DNA from: Ramicandelaber brevisporus
Lineage: Eukaryota > Kickxellomycota > Ramicandelaberales > Ramicandelaberaceae
Reading direction: 5' to 3'
Length of the DNA: 40,928 nt
NCBI GenBank assembly: GCA_025201865.1
Contig: MU602835.1
Location: 1 to 40,928, forward strand
Numbering within the stretch: the first letter of the stretch is position 1; each line of letters begins with the position of its first letter. Of this stretch, positions 16,938-25,673 are shown piece after piece. The position numbers and the translations under genes were made by a program. A model generated the notes under the pieces. That model was not told the origin of the DNA. It made no database searches and saw only the letters and a program-made list of their open reading frames with translations.

Positions 16938-19558
16938 GACGATGAGGATGGAGATGATGATGATGATGATGATGATGAAGGCGGAGGAGGAGGATGGCTG
17001 GTCGAATTGGCAGCAAGATTAGTAGAATTAGATGGTGTTGAAGTTGAATTGGGTATGTTGGATGGTAAGGTGGTAAGAGATGTATTTGGCGTTGAGAGAT
17101 TTGGGGCTGAAGACGGCTGCTGTTGATGTTGATGCTGCTGTTGTTGAGCCTGTCGCCGAGTAGACACATGCTGATAATCATCTGGATTGCCCGTTATATT
17201 AATGAACTGAATGCTATTCCCATAAACTTGTATTCGAGCTGGCACGGCTGATTCGACAGAAGGAGGCCGCCACCGCCTGATCGGCACCCCAGTCACTGGC
17301 CTCTTATTATACGGTCTCTTTGGGTCACTCGGATCACGCTGTTTGCGACTCTTTGGAGCACTCGGACCACGCTGTTTGTGACTCTTTGGAGCACTCGGAC
17401 CACGCTTTTTGCGACTCTTTGTGCTTTTGAGTTTGAGTAGTATCGATTCTGGTACGGATGTGATCTTAGGTGCTCGTGGATTGGTTATTGAAGACATACT
17501 TGTGGCTGTTTTTGCTGTTTTTGCTGTGGACAAGAGTGGAGCCAGTGGCAGTAATGGCATAGTAAGCGAGAAGGGCGGCCATGGCTGCGCAGCTGAAGGG
17601 GCAATCTGAAAGGAATCAATGGCTGGTAGTGCGTGATTGAAAGCTGTGGTGTGAGGAGAGGTGCTTGGATCAGCACTAAAGGCCATGTCAATGGCATCAT
17701 CCTTATCATCACCGCCATTGCCACCATTGTCATTACCACTGTATCCATCTTCATTGTCACTTTGAAGAGCATGGAAAGTAGATAAGCTGGCTGCTACTCC
17801 CGTCGACAATGCATTAATACTTTGATTGTGAGTTATTTCTGTGGTCTGTGACTTTGGAAGATGAATTGGAATATTGAGTATCAAGACCGAGGCTTGCTGA
17901 GCCGATTGAACTGCTTGAGCTGCTTGAGCTGCTTGTATTACTTGTGCTGTATGTACCGTTTGCTGTGTCAATTGTGTCGCAGTGTGCCATGATGGAGGTA
18001 CAACTTTGAGAGCCTTTTCAGTAGTAGATGTCATACTTGTGATATCAAATCCATATGGTGCTAGTCTGACTCTCGACTGAGGCTGTTCAAGTAACTGGGA
18101 GTGCCCAAGTGCCATGCTTGCAATTCCTTGTGTCTTCTGCTCAGCTGTAGTAGTGCCATCGGATATGCCATAACTGTAACACAGTGGTGACGCTTCAACG
18201 TTTGATCGCGTCGATGGTAGAATGCTTCCAAAGATGAATTGGTTGACGAACTCTTCATTTCTTTTCTGTTGCTGCTGCTGTCGTTGTTGTTGTTGTTGCT
18301 GAACACGTATATTGGTTTCGCGCTCATTAGAGTCGAGCGGAGATTCATGAATTGATGAAGAGGCACGAGCTGGCAATGATAAACGACTAAAATCCTGCAG
18401 CAGAGTGGTTGAAATTGGAGGCTGTATCAATGGAGGTCCAGTCAAAGGATGTGGAAGGCATGTGCCAGACAGACCAGACAGTGGAATCGTTGCTTCAGGG
18501 AGTCCCAGTTGAAGTTGAGAAGTGAAGAGTGTCTGCTGCTGTTGTTGTGGTTGTGGTTGTGTCTGTTGTAGTATGCCACTAAATGCATTTGGTCTCAAAG
18601 CTACAGGTGTTTGCAGTGCCGGAATACCCAGTAGACTGATTGCTGGAGGCTGGGCTGTTGCAGCAGTAGTAGTAGGTGGTGGTGGCTGGAGCAACATCGA
18701 CACCGCGAGTTGCGACTGACGCTGCGGAGCATCACTCTGTTTCAGTAAGTCCGAGGGGTTCAGCAGGGAGAATGGGTCGGCTCTAGAAGGAGAGTAATCA
18801 AACGAAACCTGTCGACCGTGTTCTTGAGTATCAACTGCGTCACTCGGACCGAGATTGAGCCACTGCAACGATGACTGTAGTTGCGATTGTGCTTGTGCTT
18901 GTACTTGTGGCTGTGGCTGTGGCTGTGAGTGTAGTTGTACATTATTGAGTGGGACATGTGGATCCAGTGTTCTGAGTGGAACAAAGTTTGTCGACATGAC
19001 GAGTGGTAACCCTGATGGTTGATGTCGATGTTGAAGTGCGGTGCTATCAACATCAAATGAAGAATGGATGAGTGTTCTGGCCCGACTTTGGTATGAATAT
19101 AACGTACTAACAGCTCTCATATTACTTACGGCTGAAGGGTCAAGTGCAGTTGTGTCCGTGGCCGCACCAAGAGGTAGCGGATACTGGGGAAATAATGGCA
19201 GTGTACTTGGTACAGATGACGCTGGTGGCTGGTGGTGGAAGCTGCTTAGTAGCGGTTGTGCGGCACAGCTGCTGCTAGATGTTGGATGTTGGAAAGTATC
19301 TGCAGAGAGTGCAGCAAATGGATCAGCATAAAATGTATGGGAGGGTTGATTGTTGGTAACATGCATATCTATTTGTGCGCGAGTCAAGTTAGCTGGTGGA
19401 GCGATCATAGTAAGCCGTGATGCTTGTTGATGGATAGGTGGCATCATGGGAGTGACTACAGCTATGTCAGGTGTGACTCTTTCTTCATTAACCTGCTGCT
19501 CTTGATCATGACGCTGTTGTTGCGAGGGTTGTCGTGGTATATGTTGGTGAGGATTCAT
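16925..19558 (-). CDS. Low-complexity Gln/Ser/Pro-rich protein of unknown function with basic tandem repeats
   Basis: An 877-residue frame from the ATG at 19556-19558. I do not recognise a family. It is dominated by Gln, Ser, Pro and Thr, with Gln runs near residues 330-345 and 410-425, an acidic Asp/Asn/Gly stretch near 605-625 (DNGGNGGDDKDD), and a basic block near 700-765. The basic block holds three 11-residue repeats (KSRKKRGPSAP, KSHKQRGPSAP, KSRKQRDPSDP) followed by KRPYNKRP. A short ordered-looking segment follows (RIQVYGNSIQFINITGNPDDY), then a poly-Pro/poly-Ser tail. Gln-rich activation-like segments plus a basic, possibly DNA-binding block would fit a transcriptional regulator; this is inference only. 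The uninterrupted frame of over 2.6 kb supports a real gene. Part of the N-terminus could lie in unseen upstream exons. Confidence 0.65.
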   Translation of the reverse strand: MNPHQHIPRQPSQQQRHDQEQQVNEERVTPDIAVVTPMMPPIHQQASRLTMIAPPANLTRAQIDMHVTNNQPSHTFYADPFAALSADTFQHPTSSSSCAAQPLLSSFHHQPPASSVPSTLPLFPQYPLPLGAATDTTALDPSAVSNMRAVSTLYSYQSRARTLIHSSFDVDSTALQHRHQPSGLPLVMSTNFVPLRTLDPHVPLNNVQLHSQPQPQPQVQAQAQSQLQSSLQWLNLGPSDAVDTQEHGRQVSFDYSPSRADPFSLLNPSDLLKQSDAPQRQSQLAVSMLLQPPPPTTTAATAQPPAISLLGIPALQTPVALRPNAFSGILQQTQPQPQQQQQTLFTSQLQLGLPEATIPLSGLSGTCLPHPLTGPPLIQPPISTTLLQDFSRLSLPARASSSIHESPLDSNERETNIRVQQQQQQRQQQQQKRNEEFVNQFIFGSILPSTRSNVEASPLCYSYGISDGTTTAEQKTQGIASMALGHSQLLEQPQSRVRLAPYGFDITSMTSTTEKALKVVPPSWHTATQLTQQTVHTAQVIQAAQAAQAVQSAQQASVLILNIPIHLPKSQTTEITHNQSINALSTGVAASLSTFHALQSDNEDGYSGNDNGGNGGDDKDDAIDMAFSADPSTSPHTTAFNHALPAIDSFQIAPSAAQPWPPFSLTMPLLPLAPLLSTAKTAKTATSMSSITNPRAPKITSVPESILLKLKSTKSRKKRGPSAPKSHKQRGPSAPKSRKQRDPSDPKRPYNKRPVTGVPIRRWRPPSVESAVPARIQVYGNSIQFINITGNPDDYQHVSTRRQAQQQQHQHQQQPSSAPNLSTPNTSLTTLPSNIPNSTSTPSNSTNLAANSTSHPPPPPSSSSSSSSSPSSSSSSS
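17319..17417 (-). repeat. Three tandem 33-bp repeats encoding basic 11-residue units
   Basis: Units at 17319-17351, 17352-17384 and 17385-17417 differ at only a few bases. Each encodes K-S-x-K-x-R-x-P-S-x-P. The near-identity at DNA level suggests recent expansion by slippage or unequal exchange. Confidence 0.9.
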
Positions 19559-19644
19559 CGTTGAATAACGTTTACCTGCCTACTGCAAGTGCCGAGTATA
19601 AACCAACTCTGTAATGTGGCACACACAACAGAAAACAAACAGAT

Positions 19645-19645
<1 letters not shown>

Positions 19646-19674
<29 letters not shown>
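19646..19674. repeat. (ATCA)n tetranucleotide microsatellite
   Basis: About seven perfect ATCA units, upstream of the low-complexity gene. Confidence 0.9.
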
Positions 19675-19675
<1 letters not shown>

Positions 19676-20522
19676 TACAAACCTTGTCAATGGCACAATG
19701 AATACATCTTATTATGTTAGTATAAACTAACAATTTAGAGAGCAAAAAAAGTATTGAAAACAAACCACGAGATATATTGGAAACAGTTTGATAGTTGCCA
19801 GAAGTGAAGATGATTACGAAGAGGAAAATGTTGTGTAACAATGACAGAAAAATATTCAAAGGGAGACGGTGAATTATGTCATTGAGTTTGCTCACTAGTT
19901 GACATGTACCTGTGTGTGTTTGTATATATGTGTGTTTGTGTGTCTGTATGTGCGTGAGAGGAAGAATGTGACATCATAACTGAGCAAAACAAAAACACAA
20001 AGCAATAAAGCCGCTGCAAAAGGCTGACACTGGGACAGTATATCCACTGTCAATAACAGTAGCAATAGCAAAACCACGAGTATCAGGGCGTGAGGAAGTA
20101 CGTGAATGAGGGTATCCACACTGTGCGCACAGTTACTTTGGATTAAATTAAGTGGTTCCCTGAGCATGTATGCATATACCCCCGAAATGAACATAATTGG
20201 ATTACAAAGCCGAACGAAAACTCAGATACTGACGAGGGGGACGAAGGAGGGGGATAATATGGATCAGTAGTGAGCGGGTGTTCGGCAATGTGAATGGATG
20301 TAAAGAGGGTTTGAGTTCGAATGTCGCACCAGCAATGCACACACAAATACACACACGCACACAAACGAATGTTGATTTGTGATGTTTATTGTTGAGATGA
20401 ATGTGGTACATACCTATGTTGAGCAGTTAAGCAGTGCGGGTGACCGTGGGCAGTGTTGTTACAGGAATTCAAAGAAGAGGAAGAAGAAGCAGAGGATGTA
20501 TCTGGTGCAGATTAAACACAAT

Positions 20523-20564
20523 CCGGCAGGATCTAGTACCACTGGATAGAGATCGCCCTGCCGG
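20523..20564. other. Stem-loop candidate in gene-free block
   Basis: CCGGCAGG (20523-20530) and CCTGCCGG (20557-20564) are perfect reverse complements. An inner ATC/GAT pair continues the stem past a 3-nt bulge, around a loop of about 17 nt. It could be part of a structured RNA or a protein-binding site; it does not match any snRNA signature I know. Confidence 0.45.
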
Positions 20565-21232
20565 TTCAGAATCTGTAGTTGAAAGTGCAAAATAAGAAGG
20601 TGTAGGCTGGAATATCTTGATATAAACGGTATTGATGCGATGACGCTTGTGTGGTCAGTTCTACTCAAGTTCAAAGAGGTTTGTTGGCGGAGAATTTGAG
20701 AGAGGATGGATGAAACAGTGAATGTGACCAGCTACCAGAGAGAAGGATGGGAGCCCAGTAATAAAGAAAGAGGCATCGGAAAAATGAGCTGATACGTCGT
20801 CAGCGAGGCACATGTGGTGGTAAATATCACCGGACCTCCCGTCGAGAAAAAAACAACAGTAACAATGTGAGGACAATGTAGTCTCTCAAAAGAGCGATTC
20901 AATGAGGTTTATTGCAATAACAAAAACAAATGGGCAAATTAGCCTGGGAGCATTTTTCCATTCAGAAAAAGATCCAATAAACACTCCTGCTGTTCATTGC
21001 TGGCTGTTTGGATATTGACTCTTGTCATTTGTAGAGATGTACCAAAGTAGGAGTGGTATTCAATGCAATACGATGCGGATTAGGATGTGAATGTCGTTGA
21101 CACTAATACGCGTGTGATGAGATGTGCTGTGTTGCTGCTATGTTGCTATGTTGCGCTGGCAAGTTGGCCCAGTTTCTCTCTACAGCTGGTTTTCCCTTTT
21201 GGATTTTTGACACGACTTTCTTCATCAACACA

Positions 21233-21895
21233 ATGCAGTACGGATCGCAATCTAGCCGCCTGCTGGTGGCACTGTGTATGCTGGTGCTGGCCAGCTCGAC
21301 GGCCCTCGCCCTGATCTTCGATCTGCCGGCGTTCCCAGCGTCAGCCGGCCACAAGCACTGCCTCTCGACCTGGGTTGCCAAGGGCACGCAGGTCAAAGTC
21401 ACTGCCAAGGCCGATCCTGGCCCGAATCAGCGCGTCGAGCTGGTTGTAACCGACGACAGTGACTCCAACAACGAATACCTCAAGAAGGTCGACCTGACTG
21501 ACGCGGTTGCCATGTTCGCCAGCCACTCCCATGCTAGCATCGATGTCTGCTTCCGCAACATTTTGGACGAGGGCTACCAGCAGGACGGCCGCTTCCGCAC
21601 TATCCACTTGACGGTTGATGCTGGTGCCTCCACTGTTGACTACAAGCGGATGCAGATTGACGAGAAGCTGAAGCCGCTTGAGGTTGAATTGCGCAAGATT
21701 GAGAATCTGCTGGAGGAAGTCAGCGATGCCATGGTGTATCTTAAGAACCGCGAGTCGAAGATGCGCGATACTAACGAGTCGACCAACGAACGCATCAAGT
21801 GGCTGTCCATCCTTGTTCTGGTTGTCACAGTCGTGTTTGGCATTACCCAGGTGCTCTATCTGCGCAACTTCTTCATCTCAAAGAAGCTCGTTTAA
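21233..21895 (+). CDS. ERV25: p24 family cargo receptor, delta type (Erv25 / TMED10)
   Basis: A 220-residue protein from the ATG at 21233. The frame is open further upstream, but only this ATG puts a proper signal peptide (SRLLVALCMLVLASSTALA) at the N-terminus. Next come a GOLD domain with its two conserved cysteines (HKHCLSTW and IDVCFRN), a coiled-coil stem (KLKPLEVELRKIENLLEEV), one transmembrane helix (WLSILVLVVTVVFGITQVLYL) and the cytosolic tail RNFFISKKLV. The FF pair and the dilysine are the COPII and COPI sorting signals of p24 proteins. The KKLV ending and the GOLD sequence favour the delta subfamily (yeast Erv25, human TMED10), which cycles between ER and Golgi with other p24 members. 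Length and topology are typical. Confidence 0.93.
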   Translation: MQYGSQSSRLLVALCMLVLASSTALALIFDLPAFPASAGHKHCLSTWVAKGTQVKVTAKADPGPNQRVELVVTDDSDSNNEYLKKVDLTDAVAMFASHSHASIDVCFRNILDEGYQQDGRFRTIHLTVDAGASTVDYKRMQIDEKLKPLEVELRKIENLLEEVSDAMVYLKNRESKMRDTNESTNERIKWLSILVLVVTVVFGITQVLYLRNFFISKKLV

Positions 21896-22064
21896 AGTGA
21901 ACCAAAAATAACAGCATCTTTTTTTTTTTACTTTTGCTTTAATATCAATTCTTTCCCCATCTTCCTCTCTTCATCGTCCTTCCATCGAGTATATCATTTT
22001 ATGCCTCTTGTTTCAAGATGTGGACGAGGATGATGTTTATTAGACTTGCGGAGACTTGCAGTGT

Positions 22065-22077
22065 TCGGACAGTCCGA
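22065..22077. promoter_or_regulatory. Inverted CGG-N5-CCG site, possible Zn(II)2Cys6 factor binding site
   Basis: TCGGACAGTCCGA is a perfect 6-bp inverted repeat around a single A, with CGG and CCG triplets 5 bp apart, about 100 bp upstream of the TATA box. Fungal binuclear zinc-cluster regulators bind this type of element. A second CGGACCG lies at 22160-22166. Confidence 0.35.
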
Positions 22078-22173
22078 GTCCTGTCGAAGAACAATTGGAG
22101 CCATGTGACATTGGTCAGCAGGTGGATGGATTGTGTCTTTCAACAGCACAAAACATCACCGGACCGAATCCTC

Positions 22174-22180
22174 TATAAAA
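22174..22180 (+). promoter_or_regulatory. TATA box of the thiolase gene
   Basis: TATAAAA in CCTCTATAAAAGCACC, 147 bp upstream of the start codon at 22327. Confidence 0.6.
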
Positions 22181-22326
22181 GCACCGCTGCCATCTCCAGC
22201 ACTACTGTGCGCGTGAGTCCGCCCGCAGAGCGACATCCTTCAACCGATTTTCACACACACACACACAAACACACACAGTCTCACAACTTTGCGACTTCAC
22301 GAACGCAGTACAAATAATCTATCGAG

Positions 22327-23664
22327 ATGGCTCCAAAGAATGTCCAGAAGGTTTACGTAGTTGGCGTCGGCATGACCAAGTTCCTGAAGCCACGCGGCGA
22401 GGTCGACTACACGCAGCTTGGTTTGGAGGCAGCAACAAAGGCGCTGCTCGACGCTGGAATCACCTACGACGAGGTTGAGCAGGCGGTTGCCGGATACTGC
22501 TACGGCGACTCGACGTGCGGCCAGCGTGTGCTGTATCAGCTGGGCATGACGCAGATTCCAATCACCAATGTGAACAACAACTGCTCGACTGGTTCGACCG
22601 CATTGTTCCAGTGCCGCCAGCTGGTCGCAGCCGGTGCTGTCGACTGCGCAATGGCTATTGGATTCGAGAAGATGGAGCGCGGCTCGCTCAAGGCGAAGTG
22701 GGAAGACCGTGCCAATCCATTGGAGGCGTTTGTCAGCGTCATGGCCGAGAAGCGCGGTATTGAGCCGGCCCCATTTGCAGCCCAGATCTTTGGCAATGCA
22801 GGCATTGAGTACTGCGAGAAGTATGGTGCTACGCCTGACCACTTGGCCATGATTGCCGAGAAGAACCACAGACACTCGGCGCTCAATCCATACTCGCAGT
22901 TCCGCGACGTTTACACCTTGGACCAGATCAAGAACAGCCCCAAGGTGTTTGGCCCGCTCACCAAGCTGCAGTGCTGCCCAACCTCGGATGGTGCTGGCTG
23001 CGCCATCCTGGCTAGCGAGAAGTTTGTTCTTGAGCATGGTCTCGGTGCCCAGGCCATCGAGATTGCCGCTCAGTCCATGGCAACCGATTCGCCGCATGCA
23101 TTGGGTGGATCCATGATTGAGCTGGCCGGCGCAGACATGACTCGCCGTGCTGCCAACGAGGTTTACAAGAATACCGGCATCAAGGGCACTGACCTCGATG
23201 TTGTCTGTCTCCACGACTGCTTCTCAGCCAATGAACTCATCACCTACGATGCCCTCGGCATGTGCAAGCCCGGTGAGGCGCACAAGCTGTTGGATCGCGG
23301 CGACACCACCTATGGCGGAAGATGCGTGGTTAACCCATCGGGCGGCCTCATTTCCAAGGGCCATCCTCTTGGTGCTACTGGTCTTGCTCAATGCACTGAG
23401 CTGGTGTGGCAGCTCCGCGGCTGGTGTGGTCAGCGCCAAGTGCCCAACGTTGTTAATGCCCTGCAGCACAATGTCGGTCTCGGCGGTGCCGTTGTTATTA
23501 CCCTCTACCGCCGTGGCAACTGCCCAAGTGACCCAAGCTGGGTGGATCCTCGCGTCCGATTTGGCTACAACCCAGCTGTCGAGGCACGCGGTGTTTCCGC
23601 TGCTGATGTCCAGAAGGTTCAGGCCAAGAATCTCACTGCTGAATTGCTTAACTCAATGCTGTAA
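22327..23664 (+). CDS. SCPx-type thiolase (3-ketoacyl-CoA thiolase domain of sterol carrier protein X), peroxisomal
   Basis: A 445-residue protein with the SCP2-thiolase fold. The nucleophile is Cys86 in NNNCSTGSTAL; the second-half catalytic loops are HDCFSANE and GGLISKGHPLGATG, and NVVNALQHNVGLGGAVV is the family ending. SCPx thiolases cleave branched 3-ketoacyl-CoA in peroxisomal beta-oxidation. Animal SCPx carries a C-terminal SCP2 lipid-transfer domain; this protein stops before it and ends in Ser-Met-Leu, an acceptable variant of the PTS1 signal. The length fits standalone fungal members. The ATG follows a classical TATA box and an AC-rich leader. Codon use is more GC-rich and regular than in the neighbouring low-complexity gene, which fits high expression. 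Confidence 0.92.
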   Translation: MAPKNVQKVYVVGVGMTKFLKPRGEVDYTQLGLEAATKALLDAGITYDEVEQAVAGYCYGDSTCGQRVLYQLGMTQIPITNVNNNCSTGSTALFQCRQLVAAGAVDCAMAIGFEKMERGSLKAKWEDRANPLEAFVSVMAEKRGIEPAPFAAQIFGNAGIEYCEKYGATPDHLAMIAEKNHRHSALNPYSQFRDVYTLDQIKNSPKVFGPLTKLQCCPTSDGAGCAILASEKFVLEHGLGAQAIEIAAQSMATDSPHALGGSMIELAGADMTRRAANEVYKNTGIKGTDLDVVCLHDCFSANELITYDALGMCKPGEAHKLLDRGDTTYGGRCVVNPSGGLISKGHPLGATGLAQCTELVWQLRGWCGQRQVPNVVNALQHNVGLGGAVVITLYRRGNCPSDPSWVDPRVRFGYNPAVEARGVSAADVQKVQAKNLTAELLNSML

Positions 23665-23823
23665 GTTCAATCTGCTAGTTAATTGAAGGTTTGTGGTAGT
23701 ATGCCATGCAAGAGATGAGATAGATGTTAAAGTTAAAAGTCAAAGAAAATACGAGCTTATGAGTGATTCAAAGAGTAGTGGAGACTCCAGGTTAATGATG
23801 ATGCTGCTGGTGACGATGACAAT

Positions 23824-23834
23824 GGGGGGGGGGG
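23824..23834. repeat. G11 homopolymer
   Basis: Eleven consecutive G residues, 3 bp beyond the stop codon of the 14-3-3 gene (C11 in its transcript). Confidence 0.95.
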
Positions 23835-23837
23835 CAT

Positions 23838-24695
23838 TTATTGTGCAGATGGCTCCTCGGCAGCTGGGGCGTCGGTGTCCATGGGCTCACCGGCATCAGC
23901 GGCGGCAACGGCGTCCTGGCTGGCCTGAGCGGCAGCAGCAGCCTTGGCAGCCTCGGCGGCGGCGGCCTTGCTCTCGTACAGGTCGTTCCACAGGGTGAGG
24001 TTGTCGCGGAGCAGCTGCAGAATCAGAGTGGAGTCCTTGTAAGACTCCTCGCTGAGGTCCTCGAGCTTCTCGATAGCGGAATCGAACGCCTTCTTGGCAA
24101 GATCGCAGGCTTTGTCACATTGGTCGAGAATCTCGTAGTAGAAGACGGAGTAGTTGAGGGCAAGACCAAGGCGGATTGGATGGGTTGGCGACAGCTCCTC
24201 GGAGGCCTCAGAGGCCAGGCTGTAGGCGGCATCCGCTGCTTCGGCGCTCTTCTTGTGGTCGTCGCCGGTGACAACCTCGGCGAGATAACGATGGTAGTCA
24301 CCCTTCATCTTGAGGTAGAACACCTTGGACTCGGCGCTGTTGGCAGATGGGATGAGCTTATCGTCAAGAAGCTTCAGGACATCCTCGGAGACGTCACGCA
24401 GCTCCTTCTCGGTCGAGGCGCGAATCTTGGCAATGCAGTCCAGACGGAGCTGGTCCTTGCTCTGCGACTTTTCGCGCTCCTCGAGAGCAGTGACAACGCG
24501 CCATGATGCACGGCGAGCACCAACGACATTCTTGTAGCCAACGGAGAGCAGGTTGCGCTCCTTCATCTCGAGGGTAGCGCCTTCGGCCAGCAGGTTGACC
24601 ACCTCCTTCATGGCAGCGACCATATCATCGTAGCGCTCGGCCTGTTCAGCAACCTCGGCGAGAGTCACATAGAACTTGTTGTCACGGATAGTCAT
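23838..24695 (-). CDS. 14-3-3 protein
   Basis: A 285-residue protein covering the whole 14-3-3 fold: [22 protein letters not shown] at the N-terminus, signature 1 around [21 protein letters not shown] with the phosphate-binding Lys and Arg, [12 protein letters not shown] with the Arg-Tyr pair of the phosphopeptide pocket, and signature 2 in [18 protein letters not shown]. The C-terminal tail is Ala-rich and acidic ([14 protein letters not shown]..., ending EEPSAQ), longer than the 245-270 residues usual in the family. 14-3-3 dimers bind phosphoserine motifs on many signalling and metabolic proteins. The start at 24693-24695 gives the expected N-terminus. It is convergent with the thiolase gene; strong codon bias suggests high expression. 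Confidence 0.97.
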   Translation of the reverse strand: MTIRDNKFYVTLAEVAEQAERYDDMVAAMKEVVNLLAEGATLEMKERNLLSVGYKNVVGARRASWRVVTALEEREKSQSKDQLRLDCIAKIRASTEKELRDVSEDVLKLLDDKLIPSANSAESKVFYLKMKGDYHRYLAEVVTGDDHKKSAEAADAAYSLASEASEELSPTHPIRLGLALNYSVFYYEILDQCDKACDLAKKAFDSAIEKLEDLSEESYKDSTLILQLLRDNLTLWNDLYESKAAAAEAAKAAAAAQASQDAVAAADAGEPMDTDAPAAEEPSAQ

Positions 24696-25673
24696 TGGTC
24701 AGCGTTTGAGTTTGAGTTTGAGTTTGAGTTTGAGTTTCGCGTCTATAGTAGTAGTAGTAGTGGTAGTTATAGTAGTGTTGCGAGAATGTGTTGCTTGTGT
24801 CTGTTTGGTTGTTGTGCCAAAAGTAAATAAAGGAAAACAAAGGCGAGCTAGCAAGGTGTTGTTGTTATTGTTACCGTTGTTACCGTTGTTGTTGGTAGTT
24901 TGTTGTTGGTAGTTTGTTGTTGTTGTTGTTGTCACAGATCGAGGCAACACACAGAGACAGATAGAGAGAGGAAGGAAGGAAGGAAAGCAAATTGCAGGGA
25001 GACAAAGTGTATGCAAAATAGAAAATTGGTCACGAATGCGAAAGCAATGGCACGTTTACATGCAGGTGCGACGCAATGCAAGGGATCGATGATAATCAGC
25101 AATATCAATATCAATCAGCATCAGCATCGGTATGAGGAGGATACGGGAGGGTGGATCAACATGGCGGATGCAAAAAATGTCAGTACATGTACCATCGATT
25201 GTGTTGTGAGCGCGCGTGTACACGAAAAAAAAAAACAAGTACAACGAGTTGAGTTGGCTACTGGCGATCTGAAACATCACGCCGACAGCAGCCTGTTGCT
25301 GTGGCTACTGCCGGAGAATGTGTGCTACGATTGCTGTAGTTTATCGTATCAGCGAGAGCAGCGGCAAACGAACCTTAACGAGCGACAAGATTGTTAAAGC
25401 AAAGAAGAAAAAAAAATTGGAGTTGTGTTGTTATTGTTGTTGTTGTTGCTGTTGTAGATTGAAGTCGAAGTGGGCGTACAGTAGAAAGAAAAGCACGTTT
25501 ATTAGTAGTAGTCAGCCCTTGGAAAAGTTCAACCACGCCATGAGACGGCCATTTCCACCACCCCCTGACAAAGGGATGCGCACACGTCACCGCTACCCAA
25601 AGAGGCTAGAACCAAAAGAAGAGAAGAAAAAACAAAAGAGGGAAAAAGATACAAAGGGCATTCTACTATTTTT
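24696..25673. promoter_or_regulatory. 978-bp region between PRP46 stop and 14-3-3 start (same strand)
   Basis: Contains the 14-3-3 promoter and leader and the PRP46 3' UTR. It is repeat-rich: (TTTGAG)n next to the 14-3-3 start, GTA repeats near 24748, GTT repeats at 24860-24940 and 25430-25455, and GGAAGGAA near 24970. No gene or tRNA was recognised. Confidence 0.5.
24704..24736. repeat. (TTTGAG)n hexanucleotide repeat in the 14-3-3 leader
   Basis: Five and a half tandem units ending 8 bp before the 14-3-3 start codon. In the transcript the leader would read AAACTC repeats. Confidence 0.9.

Larger units (their letters stand above)
19559..21232. other. Gene-free block of about 1.67 kb between divergent genes
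   Basis: No frame here resembles a known protein. The block contains an ATCA/TCAA microsatellite (19646-19674), a GT-rich stretch (19912-19960), a perfect 8-bp-stem hairpin (20523-20564) and A/T-rich sequence. Frames such as 19895-20194 (-) are hydrophobic but read through GT repeats. Splice-like sequences on the minus strand (CAAG/GTTTGT near 19682 and ACATTACAG near 19608) hint at an untranslated 5' exon for the low-complexity gene, without proof. Confidence 0.5.
21896..22326. promoter_or_regulatory. 431-bp promoter region of the thiolase gene
   Basis: After the ERV25 stop come a T run (about 21918-21930) and pyrimidine-rich sequence, then the thiolase promoter with an inverted CGG pair (22065-22077), a TATA box (22174-22180) and an ACACAC-rich leader (22252-22280). 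Confidence 0.6.

Noticed and set aside
16899-17126. Asp-run frame on the plus strand opposite the end of the low-complexity gene
   Set aside because: It is the complement of the poly-Ser/Pro coding tail and has no independent features.
19895-20194. Hydrophobic 99-codon frame on the minus strand, membrane-protein-like
   Set aside because: Its Leu/Val runs and tail come from GT-rich and simple sequence; no conserved motif or supporting context.
20555-20575. Possible tRNA T-arm (GGTTCAGAATC) in the gene-free block
   Set aside because: The T-arm consensus is not met and no acceptor, D or anticodon arm could be folded around it.
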